The notes: a model not told the origin generated them from the sequence alone. Numbered from the stretch's first letter, positions 35,293 through 45,080 are shown. The stretch: 64,000 bases of DNA from Dyadobacter sp. MSC1_007 (GCF_023667495.1 NZ_JAMOZL010000010.1:248001-312000), one strand, 5' to 3'. Translations and numbers: made by a program.

Positions 35293-36858
35293 ATGCAATT
35301 TTATCAACCAATCAAACCCTGGGTATTTGCCCTCGGGCTGATGGCTGCTGCTCCTGTGAGCTGCCAGGCATCCGAGCCGGAAAAGCAAGTGGTCAGCAAG
35401 GACGAACCGGTAACCATCCGCATTAACCCCACAAAAACTTACCAGACAATCCGGCATTTCGGCGCGTCTGACGCCTGGTCCTGCCAGTTTGCAGGTAATT
35501 GGCCCGCAGCCAAGAAAAATGGCATTGCCGATCTGCTATTCAGTCGGGATACCCTGTCCGACGGCCATTTGAAAGGCATAGGATTGTCGCTATGGCGGTT
35601 CAATGCAGGCGGTGGTACGGCCGAGCAGGGCGATGGCAGCGGGATCAAAGACGAATGGCGCCGCGCGGAATCGTTTCTGGGTAGCGATGGCGGCTACGAC
35701 TGGAATAAGCAGGCCGGACAGATCTGGTTTTTAAACGCGGCCAAAGAGCGGGGCGTCAAAGAGTTTTTGTTATTCCCAAACAGCCCGCCGGTGCAGTTTA
35801 CCGTTAATGGCAAGGGATATGCCACGGCCGGGCAGCCCAATCTTGCGGCTGACCAGTTTGGGAAGTTCGGCGATTATCTGGCGGATGTGGTCGATGGTAT
35901 CCGCAAAAAAACCGGCATTACTTTCCAATATATCAGCCCTGTCAACGAGCCGCAATGGGATTGGAGCGATGGCGGCCAGGAGGGAACGCCGTTTTTCAAC
36001 AACCAGATCGCCGCGATGACACGGTCGCTCAGCGCATCGCTGCTGAAAAAGAACCTTTCAACCAAAATCAATGTGGCGGAGGCCGGCCAGATCGAGTACC
36101 TCTATTCGGAGCATAACCGGCAGGGACGTGCCAGCCAGATTTCCAATTTCTTTGATAAAAACAGTACTGATTACATTGGAAACCTTTCTAATGTGCTCCC
36201 TGCGATTTCGGGGCACAGCTATTTCACTACTTCCCCATATCAAACAGCCGTCGAGAAGCGCAAACAGCTTGCGAGCAGGCTGGCGACGGTGCCGGGGCTC
36301 GAATACTGGCAGTCGGAATATTGCATTCTGGGCGATAACGATGGCGAAATAAAGGGCGAGGGTCGCGATTTAAGCATCAATTCAGGACTTTATATTGCCA
36401 AAGTAATCCATAACGATCTTGTGAATGCCAACGCATCGGCATGGCACTGGTGGATAGCGATATCGCCTTACGATTACAAGGACGGGCTGGTTTACATTGA
36501 TAAAAATAAAACGGATGGTAACTTTCAGTCCTCTAAAATGCTTTGGGCGCTCGGTAATTTCAGTCGGTTCGTCCGGCCGGGAGCAGTGCGCGTAGAAGCG
36601 GTGAGTAGCCTGGCAAGTGATGGGCTGCTGGTTTCTTCCTATCAGAATACCAACAAGGAACTGGTAACCGTGATTGTGAACAGTGATAACAAGTCGCAGG
36701 AAATCAAGATCGACTTGGGATCAGGCAAGCAGGGAACGGCTGCCAAAGCCTACGAAACTTCCGCTGAAACAGACCTTGCGCCTGCCAGGATCCAGACTAA
36801 GGACGGGACTTTTTCCGTCCGTGCGCGCAGCATTGTGACCATTATTAGCCAGCTGTAA
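35293..36858 (+). CDS. Glycoside hydrolase family 30 lipoprotein (PUL2)
   Basis: Secreted retaining glycosidase of 521 residues. A lipoprotein signal ends PVSC (Cys24), so it is probably surface- or periplasm-anchored. The (beta/alpha)8 domain starts at IRHFGASDAWSCQFAGNW. The acid/base Glu is E219 in SPVNEPQWDW and the nucleophile is E342 in YWQSEYC, the canonical GH30 pair. The C-terminal beta-sandwich (about 430-521) is also family-typical. The FGASDAWS start recalls subfamilies acting on beta-1,6-galactan or xylan, but the sequence alone does not fix the substrate. It follows susC/susD of PUL2 beyond a terminator and is the only enzyme seen for this PUL. Confidence 0.88.
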   Translation: MQFYQPIKPWVFALGLMAAAPVSCQASEPEKQVVSKDEPVTIRINPTKTYQTIRHFGASDAWSCQFAGNWPAAKKNGIADLLFSRDTLSDGHLKGIGLSLWRFNAGGGTAEQGDGSGIKDEWRRAESFLGSDGGYDWNKQAGQIWFLNAAKERGVKEFLLFPNSPPVQFTVNGKGYATAGQPNLAADQFGKFGDYLADVVDGIRKKTGITFQYISPVNEPQWDWSDGGQEGTPFFNNQIAAMTRSLSASLLKKNLSTKINVAEAGQIEYLYSEHNRQGRASQISNFFDKNSTDYIGNLSNVLPAISGHSYFTTSPYQTAVEKRKQLASRLATVPGLEYWQSEYCILGDNDGEIKGEGRDLSINSGLYIAKVIHNDLVNANASAWHWWIAISPYDYKDGLVYIDKNKTDGNFQSSKMLWALGNFSRFVRPGAVRVEAVSSLASDGLLVSSYQNTNKELVTVIVNSDNKSQEIKIDLGSGKQGTAAKAYETSAETDLAPARIQTKDGTFSVRARSIVTIISQL

Positions 36859-36951
36859 TCGCCCGGGACAGATTTCTTAAATTAATTTAACTTTTTTCAC
36901 CCGGGCAACCCGGTCATTTGTGCTGTAAATCAATTTTAAATCAGCAGACAA

Positions 36952-37404
36952 ATGAAAAAGTGGATTTTTAGTACAAATAATGACTGGACAGGCCTGATCG
37001 TTCGACTGACGGTTGGGCTGGTCCTTTTCCCACATGGCGCCCAAAAAGTATTCGGCTGGTTTGGCGGACCGGGTTTCGTGAATGAAATGGCTTTTTTTAC
37101 AGAAACCCTTCACCTGCCCTGGCTGATCGGATTTTTGGTCATTGTCGTCGAATTTTTGGGAGCCATCTCATTAATTGCCGGTTTCGCATCAAGGGTATGG
37201 TCAGTCGCCGTAATCGCCCTTTTCATAGGCATTATTTTCATGGAACATATCGATCACGGTTTCTTTATGAACTGGTTTGGCAACCAGCAGGGCGAAGGTT
37301 ATGAATACCATTTGCTCGTGATCGGCCTGGCGTTGGCGATCCTGGCCGGGGGTAGCGGGAAGTATTCTGTAGATGGGCGGATTAGCCGACAATCTTGGAG
37401 TTGA
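36952..37404 (+). CDS. DoxX family membrane protein
   Basis: Small inner-membrane protein of 150 residues with four hydrophobic segments. It carries the DoxX-type signature LIVRLTVGLVLFPHGAQKVFGWFGG near residues 14-38 and GFLVIVVEFLGAISLIAGF in the second half. Family members are often linked to redox or quinone chemistry, but the function here is unknown. It begins 93 bases after GH30, preceded by a GC palindrome (CCCGGG) and an AT-rich stretch. No partner gene is adjacent. Confidence 0.85.
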   Translation: MKKWIFSTNNDWTGLIVRLTVGLVLFPHGAQKVFGWFGGPGFVNEMAFFTETLHLPWLIGFLVIVVEFLGAISLIAGFASRVWSVAVIALFIGIIFMEHIDHGFFMNWFGNQQGEGYEYHLLVIGLALAILAGGSGKYSVDGRISRQSWS

Positions 37405-37515
37405 TTTTGACTTGTTGTCAAACGAACCGGAGAAATCGCCTGTCATTTTCCTGCATTATGTTCGAATGGGCTTATTTTTGGGATAATAATATTTCACTCC
37501 CCAATTCCAGCGCAT

Positions 37516-38829
37516 ATGCCGCCCAGACTGATCACGGCCATAATAATTATAATCTGCATTGTTGTGGCCGCACGGCTGTATTTCGTCGAAACCTTCGCTG
37601 TCCCGTTGCCCTATTGGGACCAATGGGATGCCGAAGGTGACTTTCTGCTCCGGCCCTGGATAGAAGGTCGGCTGCGGTTGCAGGAGCTCTGGCAGCCGCA
37701 CAACGAGCACCGCATATTTCCGACACGCTTGCTGTCCCTGCTGATTTTCAGCATAACCGGCAAATGGAACAACTTGCTCGAAGCGCGTGTGAATGTGCTG
37801 GTGGCGGCTTGCATTCCGGCCATGTTGCTGCTGTTCCTGGCCCGGCAACGTGCATTAAGCGGAGTTCGCTGGCTGGTTGTGATCGCTATTATTGCACAAT
37901 TCGCATTGCCATTTTCTTTCGAGAATATGCTCGTAGGTTTTCAGAGCCAGTTTTATTTCCTGATCATTTTCACAATCGGAGCTTTGATGCTCGCAGCATG
38001 TTACCCGGAGAACGGTCGGGCTATGGCGGCAATTTTGGTTTTATGTCTATTGAGTGTCGTCACAATGGCGTCGGGATTGCTTACGCCTGTAGCTGTGTCG
38101 GGCATTTACTTGCTGCATGCATTCACCGAAAAGCGTGTTGACCGCATGTGGATAGGTATAGTGCTTGCATTGCTAATCATGGCGGCGGGCGGCTATTTGA
38201 TACTTCCCAAAATAGGCGGCCACCAGATGTATCGTGCAGAGAGCGTTTCTGACGTTGCCAATGCTATCGGGTACATTCTGAGCTGGCCTTTCCTGCTAAA
38301 CAGACAGCCTGCATTCATACTCTGGCTACCGGCCGTGGTCGCCGTACCGGTATTGTGGTTCAGCGGGAAACTCACGCGGGCGGACATGGTAATGGCCGGG
38401 TGCGTGATGTGGTCGCTGTTGCAGGCGGTTGCGATCGCTTACGGGCGCGGGCACGAGCTCACCGAGGTTGCTTCGCGCTACACCGAGCTATTCAGTCCGG
38501 GATTGATCGGCCAGGCATGGTTTGCGGCGCGGCTCATGGAGCGGTCGCTCGCCGGGTGGGTGATGGTGGTGTTTTTCTGGGTGTATGTCAAAGGGCATAT
38601 CAGGCATAACAGCAACGATATGTACGATATCCGCAGAAATCACAGGCTTTCGCTTTTGCAGGAGAAAAATGTAAGGTTATACCTGAAAACCAAGGATCCC
38701 AAGCATCTGGATCAGCCGAAATTTGAAATACCTTATCCTGAACCCGTCAGGCTCCGGTCGTTGCTTGATAACCCGGTGATACTGGGGATATTACCGGTTC
38801 AGTTGGATGAGGCACAGGTCACTGAATAA
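37516..38829 (+). CDS. Polytopic membrane protein, possible GT-C-like
   Basis: I do not recognise this gene firmly. The 437-residue protein has about ten hydrophobic segments. Near the N-terminus an acidic/aromatic loop (LPYWDQWDAEGDFLLRPW, about residues 31-48) is followed by LWQPHNEHRIFPTRL. An Asp-containing first periplasmic loop after helix 1 is a layout seen in GT-C glycosyltransferases, which use polyprenyl-linked sugars. The C-terminal 80 residues are hydrophilic. No glycan-assembly genes are adjacent, so the GT-C idea is weak inference. It is 111 bases from doxX and probably independent. Confidence 0.6.
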   Translation: MPPRLITAIIIIICIVVAARLYFVETFAVPLPYWDQWDAEGDFLLRPWIEGRLRLQELWQPHNEHRIFPTRLLSLLIFSITGKWNNLLEARVNVLVAACIPAMLLLFLARQRALSGVRWLVVIAIIAQFALPFSFENMLVGFQSQFYFLIIFTIGALMLAACYPENGRAMAAILVLCLLSVVTMASGLLTPVAVSGIYLLHAFTEKRVDRMWIGIVLALLIMAAGGYLILPKIGGHQMYRAESVSDVANAIGYILSWPFLLNRQPAFILWLPAVVAVPVLWFSGKLTRADMVMAGCVMWSLLQAVAIAYGRGHELTEVASRYTELFSPGLIGQAWFAARLMERSLAGWVMVVFFWVYVKGHIRHNSNDMYDIRRNHRLSLLQEKNVRLYLKTKDPKHLDQPKFEIPYPEPVRLRSLLDNPVILGILPVQLDEAQVTE

Positions 38830-38869
38830 CAATTGTTTGTTACCTTAAGGAATGTTCTGAGTATGGAGA

Positions 38870-39325
38870 TTATTTTCTAACCTTCAAAAACTTCTGCGTT
38901 TCCGTTTTGAAAGGTCCCCAGCCTGTCCATAGCTCGCAGAGTTTCAGTTCATTGCCGTCAAATGATTTCACTGTGTAAAACCAGATCATAGGAGACCCGC
39001 TTATCTTTACGGTTTCTGACTTTTTTTCTTTGGCCATAAACGAGTTTGAATCCACCCAGTATAGCAGGAAGGTGTCTGGATACATGCATGCACTTTCATT
39101 GCGCCAGATGACTTCTTTTTCATAGAATTCAAAACCCGCGCATTCTGCGCCGTCAAGGATAAAATGACCTTTTATCGCCTTCGAGAAGTCCTTAAAAGGT
39201 TTTTGTTTTGGAGAACTGGATTGAGCAAATGATATCAGACTCATTGATGTGAACAATACGCAAGTTAGCAGCGCATTACGGCACCGTAGGGGACATGAAT
39301 TGGCTGATTGAGAGATTTTCAACAA
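38870..39325 (-). CDS. Hypothetical exported protein
   Basis: I do not recognise a family. The 151-residue protein has a basic N-terminus, then a hydrophobic core (LLTCVLFTSMSLISFAQ) ending in a probable signal peptidase site after FAQ. The mature part of about 110 residues has alternating hydrophobic and charged strands (FYEKEVIWRNESACMYPD, MIWFYTVKSFDGNELKLCELW) and three Cys, suggesting a small beta-rich periplasmic protein. An inner ATG (residue 28) could also start the signal peptide. It is convergent with the upstream membrane protein, whose stop lies 40 bases away, and divergent from the DinB-like gene. Confidence 0.6.
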   Translation of the reverse strand: MLKISQSANSCPLRCRNALLTCVLFTSMSLISFAQSSSPKQKPFKDFSKAIKGHFILDGAECAGFEFYEKEVIWRNESACMYPDTFLLYWVDSNSFMAKEKKSETVKISGSPMIWFYTVKSFDGNELKLCELWTGWGPFKTETQKFLKVRK

Positions 39326-39524
39326 TGTGTATGTAGGATTGATTTTTTGACGTCCATTACCCCAAGTAACGCGGAAATTAAGGAAATGTGCATATCAGGG
39401 GAATATTACCGCCTGAATCCGAGCACTAACCGAACAAATACTCATTCGTTTTTTCCTTTGGATAACTAGAATTGCTTCATGACGTAAAAAGGAATAGCAT
39501 TGCAGCCTCAAAAAAATAAAATTT

Positions 39525-40127
39525 ATGAAAAGCTGTACACTTTTTACACTAATCTGGCTATGCACCGTCTTACAAAGCTTCGGTCAGGAAAAACTCTGGA
39601 CTGCGGAGGATAAGCAGTATACCATCGACAATTTCATCCGCACACGCGACGCAGTCACGAAAGAAACGGAAAACCTTACGCCCGAGCAATGGGCATTCCG
39701 CGAGTCGCCTGGCCGCTGGTCTATTGCCGAAATTGTGGAGCATCTGGCGATCTGGGAGATCATCTGGTCGCGGGAAGTTGGCATCGGTTCACGCAACAAG
39801 CCGCAACCCGAACTAGTGAAGACAACCCGGCCCGACAGTTATTACCACGAATTCATTATGGAACCGGCAGAGCACAAAGCTTCTACCATGTCGTCACCGC
39901 TGGGACTGATGAAGGGAAAGGATAATCTGACCTTTTTCCTACGTGGCAGAGAGGATAACCTGGCATTTTTGCGTAAAACCGAAGCCGACATGCGGGCCAT
40001 TTTTGAACTCACTGCTACACCCGATCCGCGTAACCTGCACCAGGTACTGATTTATCAATGGGGGCATACTGACCGGCATTTGCGGCAGATCGCGAAAGTG
40101 AAAAGCCACCCGTCGTTTCCGAAGTAA
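39525..40127 (+). CDS. Exported DinB-superfamily protein
   Basis: The 200-residue protein starts with a signal peptide (FTLIWLCTVLQSFGQ) and then a four-helix DinB-like fold. Metal-type histidines are visible in SIAEIVEHLAIWE (near residue 72) and HTDRHLRQIAKV (near 184), the usual two-site pattern. The PGRWSIAEIVEHL segment is characteristic of the family. Members include metal-dependent thiol transferases, but many, especially exported ones, have no known function. It stands alone, followed by a strong terminator at 40154-40184. Confidence 0.8.
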   Translation: MKSCTLFTLIWLCTVLQSFGQEKLWTAEDKQYTIDNFIRTRDAVTKETENLTPEQWAFRESPGRWSIAEIVEHLAIWEIIWSREVGIGSRNKPQPELVKTTRPDSYYHEFIMEPAEHKASTMSSPLGLMKGKDNLTFFLRGREDNLAFLRKTEADMRAIFELTATPDPRNLHQVLIYQWGHTDRHLRQIAKVKSHPSFPK

Positions 40128-40153
40128 TATAAACTACACATATTTAAGGCAAC

Positions 40154-40184
40154 CCCCTCCACGCATCGATCACGCGTGGAGGGG
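40154..40184 (+). terminator. Intrinsic terminator after the DinB-like gene
   Basis: A perfect 11-bp stem, CCCCTCCACGC and GCGTGGAGGGG, around a 9-nt loop is followed by CTTTGCTTTAT. The T-tract is interrupted but the stem is strong. It lies 26 bases after the stop. Confidence 0.75.
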
Positions 40185-40299
40185 CTTTGCTTTATACCTC
40201 AGGACTGGTTTTGCAACAGCTTTAAATTGATATGACCCCAAGATCCATGGATTCGATAAAAAGTGATATATTGAGTCTCTCACTTTCAGGTACATATCT

Positions 40300-43164
40300 A
40301 TGCTCAAACCTTTCCCGTTCCCGCACAAAATGCTTGTTTCTACTGTCCGATGGTCTTTTAAATTAATTACGGTTGCCGCCTTCGCTGCATTTACAATGCA
40401 GGACACGGTCACCAAGCCCGACGAAAGCCGTTTCACGCCGGTGGTATTGGCAGACAATCTCGATGAGCCGATGGCATTCGAAGTACTTCCCGACGGCAGT
40501 TCCTATATTATTGAGCGCAAAGGCGCATTAAAGAAATATGACCCATCTGCCAAAACCACCAGCCTCATCACTACCATTCCCGTTAATACCAAATATACAA
40601 GCAAGGAAGGTGTTTCGCGCGAGGCGGAAGAAGGTTTGATGGGTATCACGCTGGATCCCGGTTTTGCGAAAAATCATTGGATATACCTCTACTACGCGCA
40701 CCCGACGGAGAAAAAACATGTGCTGGCGCGTTGGGATATGGTAGACGACCAATTGGTTGAAAGTTCGAAAAAAGTAGTCCTCGAAGTGACGACGCAGCGC
40801 GAAGTATGCTGCCACACTGGCGGTGGAATGGCCTGGGACAAGGCCGGGAACCTCTACCTGACGGTCGGTAATAACACAGGCAACCAGCAGGCCGCCCAAA
40901 CCGACGAGCGGCCAGGCCGCAGTAGCTGGGACGATCAGGGCCACGCGGGCAACACCAATGACCTGCGCGGAAAGATATTACGCATTCATCCCGAACCCAA
41001 TGGCACTTATACGATTCCCGAAGGCAACCTTTATCCGAAAGGAACTGCATTGACCCGTCCGGAAATTTACTCCATGGGCCACCGCAATCCCTGGCGAATT
41101 GCTGTCGACAGCAAAACGGGCTATTTGTATTGGGGAGAAGTAGGCCCGGACGCCAACGAGGATTCCGAAATAGGACCGAGAGGCTACGACGAATTAAACC
41201 AGGCCCGCAAACCGGGTAACTTTGGCTGGCCATGGTTTGTAGGCGACGACCAGGCTTTTCCGGTTTTCGACTATGCCACCGAAAAGCCCCTTGCAAAGAA
41301 AGACCCTAAAAATTTGGTCAATACTTCACCGAACAATACCGGATTGAAAGAGCTGTTTCCTACGGCGCCAAGCTTTATTTATTATCCCTATGGTGTTTCA
41401 GAGAAATTTCCACTCGTAGGTTCCGGTTCCAGAAGTGCTACCGGCGGCCCAGTTTATCACCGGTCGGATTTCAAAAACCCGAAACGCCCGTGGCCAGACT
41501 ATTATGAAAACAAATGGATCGCGGCCGATTTCTCGCGTGGCTGGATCATGGCCATCACAATGAATGCGCAAGGTGATTATCAGTCGATGGAAAGGGTGCT
41601 ACCTTCGTACCATCCCGTGCAGCCGATCGATATCAAGTTCGGGCCGGACGGCGATTTATATATCCTTGAATATGGCAGCAACTGGTTTCGCAAAAGCGAT
41701 AATTCGCGGCTTGTCAGGATTGAATATAATGGCGGCAACCGTAAGCCGATCGTAGCCGCCGCGGCGGAGAAAAAGGGCGGTCAAGTTCCGTTTGAAACTA
41801 CATTGTCTTCCAAAGGAACAAAGGATTTTGATGGTGATGCATTGAAATACAGCTGGAAAGTAACGAGCCCAGGCGTGGCACCGAAGACCTATTCCACCGA
41901 AAACCCGGTCGTGAAATTTGATAAGCCCGGTGTTTACACGGCAACCCTTACCGTCACCGATTCGAAAGGCGCTACGAACAGCCAGTCGGTGAGGATCATA
42001 GCTGGTAACGAGCCGCCGAAAGTCGCGATTAATCTGGAAGGCAACAAAACCTTCTTTTTTGCAGGAAAACCGATTCAGTACGCGGTAAGCATTGCAGATA
42101 AAGAAGATGGCAGCACCGCCGACGGCAAGATCAAACCGAATCAGGTTGCCGTGAGCATCGATTACACTTCCGAAGGTTTTGATTATGCCGAAGTGGCTCA
42201 AAGTCAGCGCAGTGTCGACGCTTCCACGCAGTTTGCCGTAGCACAGACTTTAATGGGTAAAAGTGACTGCAAGGTTTGTCATCAGCCTGACACCAAATCG
42301 GTAGGGCCTTCCTTTGCCGATATTTCGAATAAATACAAAAGTGAGTCGGGAGCCTTGGATAAATTGGTGAAAAAGGTGTTGCAAGGCGGTTCAGGTGTTT
42401 GGGGCGAAGTGGCAATGGCCGCACACCCTGCATTGCCGGTAGCCGACGCTGAGGTGATTGTCAAATATATTCTCAACAGCACCGATAAAACCCTTTCGAC
42501 ACTGCCGCTGCAAGGTACTTACAAGCCGGAAATCCCGAAAGGTGATAATGGCAAAGGCACAGTGTTGATCCGCGCTGCTTATACCGACAGGCCGGTGGGC
42601 ACGACAAAGGCAGTTCCTGCACAAACCACCGAGGAAATGATCGTACTGCGCAGTCCCGACTTCAATGCAGCCCAAGCGCCCATCAGTAAAGGTGTTGAAA
42701 TGAAAGCGCTGGGTGTCGCGGGGTTGGGTTTCACCGTCGTATGTTTTGAAAGCAGCTATATCGCATTCCCCGGCATCGACCTCGCTGGCATCGATTCGCT
42801 TGATCTCAATGCCGCGGCCCAACGCAGAGAGGGTAGTGTAGGAGGTACCATCGAAATCCGGCTCGATTCTCCGACCGGAACGCTTGTAGGTCAGCATGAA
42901 GTAAAAGTTGCCAAGCCGGTAGACATGGCGAAAGTGATGGCAGAACTGGAAGGCGGGGCGAAAAAAGAAGGCACTGGCACAACCACCCAGCCTACAAAAC
43001 CCGCTCCCGCCCCCAGAAACCGCATGTCACAACCTCCCGTGCACATTGGTATTCAACCTACGAGCGGCAAGCATGACATTTACCTCGTTTTCCGAAACCC
43101 ACAAGCCAAGCCTATCGAGCCACTCCTGTCGTTTTCGAAGATTAAGTTTATGAAAAAGCCTTAG
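40300..43164 (+). CDS. PQQ-type sugar dehydrogenase-PKD-cytochrome c fusion
   Basis: Large exported protein of 954 residues. Residues about 45-470 form a glucose/sorbosone dehydrogenase-type propeller (EEGLMGITLDPGFAKNHWIY, CCHTGGGMAWDKAGNLYL, YSMGHRNPWRIAVD). A PKD domain follows at about 505-585 (FETTLSSKGTKDFDGDALKYSW). A class I cytochrome c domain (about 645-730) has CKVCH (C657, C660, H661). The C-terminus resembles a carbohydrate-binding jelly roll. Periplasmic oxidation of a sugar with electron transfer to the fused haem is the likely role, but the substrate and PQQ dependence are unproven. A second ATG at 40330 would give a more compact signal peptide. It ends in front of a repeat cluster. 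Confidence 0.85.
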   Translation: MLKPFPFPHKMLVSTVRWSFKLITVAAFAAFTMQDTVTKPDESRFTPVVLADNLDEPMAFEVLPDGSSYIIERKGALKKYDPSAKTTSLITTIPVNTKYTSKEGVSREAEEGLMGITLDPGFAKNHWIYLYYAHPTEKKHVLARWDMVDDQLVESSKKVVLEVTTQREVCCHTGGGMAWDKAGNLYLTVGNNTGNQQAAQTDERPGRSSWDDQGHAGNTNDLRGKILRIHPEPNGTYTIPEGNLYPKGTALTRPEIYSMGHRNPWRIAVDSKTGYLYWGEVGPDANEDSEIGPRGYDELNQARKPGNFGWPWFVGDDQAFPVFDYATEKPLAKKDPKNLVNTSPNNTGLKELFPTAPSFIYYPYGVSEKFPLVGSGSRSATGGPVYHRSDFKNPKRPWPDYYENKWIAADFSRGWIMAITMNAQGDYQSMERVLPSYHPVQPIDIKFGPDGDLYILEYGSNWFRKSDNSRLVRIEYNGGNRKPIVAAAAEKKGGQVPFETTLSSKGTKDFDGDALKYSWKVTSPGVAPKTYSTENPVVKFDKPGVYTATLTVTDSKGATNSQSVRIIAGNEPPKVAINLEGNKTFFFAGKPIQYAVSIADKEDGSTADGKIKPNQVAVSIDYTSEGFDYAEVAQSQRSVDASTQFAVAQTLMGKSDCKVCHQPDTKSVGPSFADISNKYKSESGALDKLVKKVLQGGSGVWGEVAMAAHPALPVADAEVIVKYILNSTDKTLSTLPLQGTYKPEIPKGDNGKGTVLIRAAYTDRPVGTTKAVPAQTTEEMIVLRSPDFNAAQAPISKGVEMKALGVAGLGFTVVCFESSYIAFPGIDLAGIDSLDLNAAAQRREGSVGGTIEIRLDSPTGTLVGQHEVKVAKPVDMAKVMAELEGGAKKEGTGTTTQPTKPAPAPRNRMSQPPVHIGIQPTSGKHDIYLVFRNPQAKPIEPLLSFSKIKFMKKP

Positions 43165-43196
43165 TCTCGGGTCGCTGCTTTCATCTTGAGCGCAGA

Positions 43197-43320
43197 TGTC
43201 ACCCTGAGCGCACCGGGCCGCCGGGCGGTCGAAGGGCATCACGCACGTTACCCTTCGACTGCGCTCAGGGTGACAATCCGCTGTTCAGGGTGACAGTTCG
43301 GTGCTCAGGGTGACAATTCA
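43197..43320. repeat. Inverted-repeat element with 20-bp tandem tail (TGTCACCCTGAGCG family)
   Basis: A complete element spans 43197-43275, in the opposite orientation to those at 16.2 kb: long arm (with insert CCGGGCCGCCGGGCG) first, loop GCATCACGCACGTTA, then short arm. The copies of CTCAGGGTGACA or close variants at 43261-43280, 43281-43300 and 43301-43320 recur with exact 20-bp period. The last one contains the stop codon of the fucosidase gene (43318-43320). The element separates two convergent genes and may act as a bidirectional hairpin. Confidence 0.88.
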
Positions 43321-45045
43321 CTCAGGCGGGAAAAGCTGGAATTCGGTTACTTCGAAATATCCTTTGTGTTCCAGGATCGCCAGACGAAATTTTTGAGCTT
43401 TAATAGGCGCTATGGTCTTTTCCCAGGCGCCTATTTTATTGCCGGTAGCCAGGGATACCCATTTTTTACCATCATGATAAAGCACTTCGAATTTGGTTAC
43501 CTCGGAGTCCCGGTAGGTCTTTTCGCTCAGCTTCACCTTACCGACCAGCTGTGGTCTACCCAGGTCGACTTCCAGCCAGCCCGATGGTTCGTACATATCC
43601 ATCACTTCCTTGGAGAGGTAATGCACGTTTGTGCCGTAAAATTTCATGAAATCGGCGTCCTTTCTGCGTCCGATCTTCCAGGAAGTCCTCGGATTGTCGT
43701 CAAATGCAGCCGTAGGATCGTGGTAAAACTGCCCGACCGAACTCGAAGCCGTGGCCTTTTGCGCATACGCGATGGAGCCTGTGGTCGAGAAAGGAATGAT
43801 TGGTGCAATACCAGCCATATTCCGGTCTGTTGTCAGGACGGCGATGGTCGCAACCGAGTCAATCTTGTTTGCGGGGAAAGTGAGATTGACTGACTTATCT
43901 GTTTGTGTAAAAGCTATTTTGGTGCCGTCCATAAGTGTCGCGCCTGTTATTTTGGCAGGCATAGCAGGTAATACCAGTTCTTTTTTCGCTGCATTCAACA
44001 AATGCAGGTAGACTTTATTATCTCTGAATGAGCTCACATAATCCGCAGCAGGCGTGTAAACACCGCCTTTCGTATTATAAACGGCCGCTTCATTTTTAGC
44101 GATCCAGGCTCCCATTTCCCGTGCCCGGTCGGCGAATTCAGTTGGGAAAATGCCGGTGCTATCCGGACCTATGTTGAACAACAGGTTGCCATTCCCGCCT
44201 ACGCAGCGCAGGAGTGTGTGAAGGGATTCTTTCAGGCTTCGCGGATGGTCGTTGAAGCGCCACGCCCATTGATGACCCATATTCGTGCAGGTTTCCCAGG
44301 GAACTTTGCCATAGCCCGCCACAAAGCCCTCAGGCGTTGCATAGTCGGCATACTTGCCGATGTAGGCGTGCGATTCGTCGGGCGTGAATGGTTCCAGACG
44401 GTTATTGATGATGATTTCAGGTTGCAGTTTCCGGGCAAGGTCATATACTCTTTTCGGTTCAATAGGGCTCGGTCCACCTTCAAAATCAATCCATAACAAA
44501 CCGATTTTTCCGTAGTTGGTCAACAGCTCACGCACTTGTTCCTGGACGCGGTCGGCAAAAACAGCATTGGTAGCCGGATTGCGGCAATCGGGATCTTTCC
44601 AGTCGGCAACTGAAAAATACCAGCAGATCGGCATATTGGCTTCGTGCGCCGCCTGGGCCAGCTCTTTGCATACATCACGGCCAAAAGGCGTATTCATGAT
44701 GTTGTAATCGGTGGTTTTAGTATCGAAAAGACAGAAACCATCGTGGTGCTTGGCAGTGAGCACCATGTATTTCATTCCCGAAGCCTTGGCTAGGGCAACC
44801 CATTCTTTCGCATTAAAGCGCGTAGGGTTAAACCGCTTGTACAGCGAGTCATATTTGGCTTTGCCATACCCTTCCCGCGACCAACTGATCTCTTTACCGA
44901 TCAAGGAGACCGGGCCCCAGTGGATAAAAAGGCCCATTTTCGAGTCCTGCCACCATTTCAGGCGTTGTGCAACGGTTATTGTATTTTGAGAAAAAGCTTC
45001 CAGGCCTAGGCAGGAAAGCAGTAATATCAGCAATGTTTTCTTCAT
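43318..45045 (-). CDS. Alpha-L-fucosidase, GH29
   Basis: Exported retaining alpha-L-fucosidase of 575 residues from ATG 45045, with signal peptide MKKTLLILLLSCLGLEAFSQ. The GH29 barrel contains MGLFIHWGPVSLIGKEISW, TAKHHDGFCLFDTKTTDY (fucose-binding His pair) and GLLWIDFEGG, with probable nucleophile D187. The C-terminal region (about 440-575) looks like a discoidin/F5-8C-type sandwich. The longer frame from 45147 adds residues before the signal peptide and is rejected. It releases L-fucose in the periplasm or at the surface and is the last gene of an operon with transporter and catabolic enzymes, 35 bases after fucP. Confidence 0.93.
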   Translation of the reverse strand: MKKTLLILLLSCLGLEAFSQNTITVAQRLKWWQDSKMGLFIHWGPVSLIGKEISWSREGYGKAKYDSLYKRFNPTRFNAKEWVALAKASGMKYMVLTAKHHDGFCLFDTKTTDYNIMNTPFGRDVCKELAQAAHEANMPICWYFSVADWKDPDCRNPATNAVFADRVQEQVRELLTNYGKIGLLWIDFEGGPSPIEPKRVYDLARKLQPEIIINNRLEPFTPDESHAYIGKYADYATPEGFVAGYGKVPWETCTNMGHQWAWRFNDHPRSLKESLHTLLRCVGGNGNLLFNIGPDSTGIFPTEFADRAREMGAWIAKNEAAVYNTKGGVYTPAADYVSSFRDNKVYLHLLNAAKKELVLPAMPAKITGATLMDGTKIAFTQTDKSVNLTFPANKIDSVATIAVLTTDRNMAGIAPIIPFSTTGSIAYAQKATASSSVGQFYHDPTAAFDDNPRTSWKIGRRKDADFMKFYGTNVHYLSKEVMDMYEPSGWLEVDLGRPQLVGKVKLSEKTYRDSEVTKFEVLYHDGKKWVSLATGNKIGAWEKTIAPIKAQKFRLAILEHKGYFEVTEFQLFPPE

Positions 45046-45080
45046 AAAATATATAATAATGGGTAGATATAAATGCTGTT

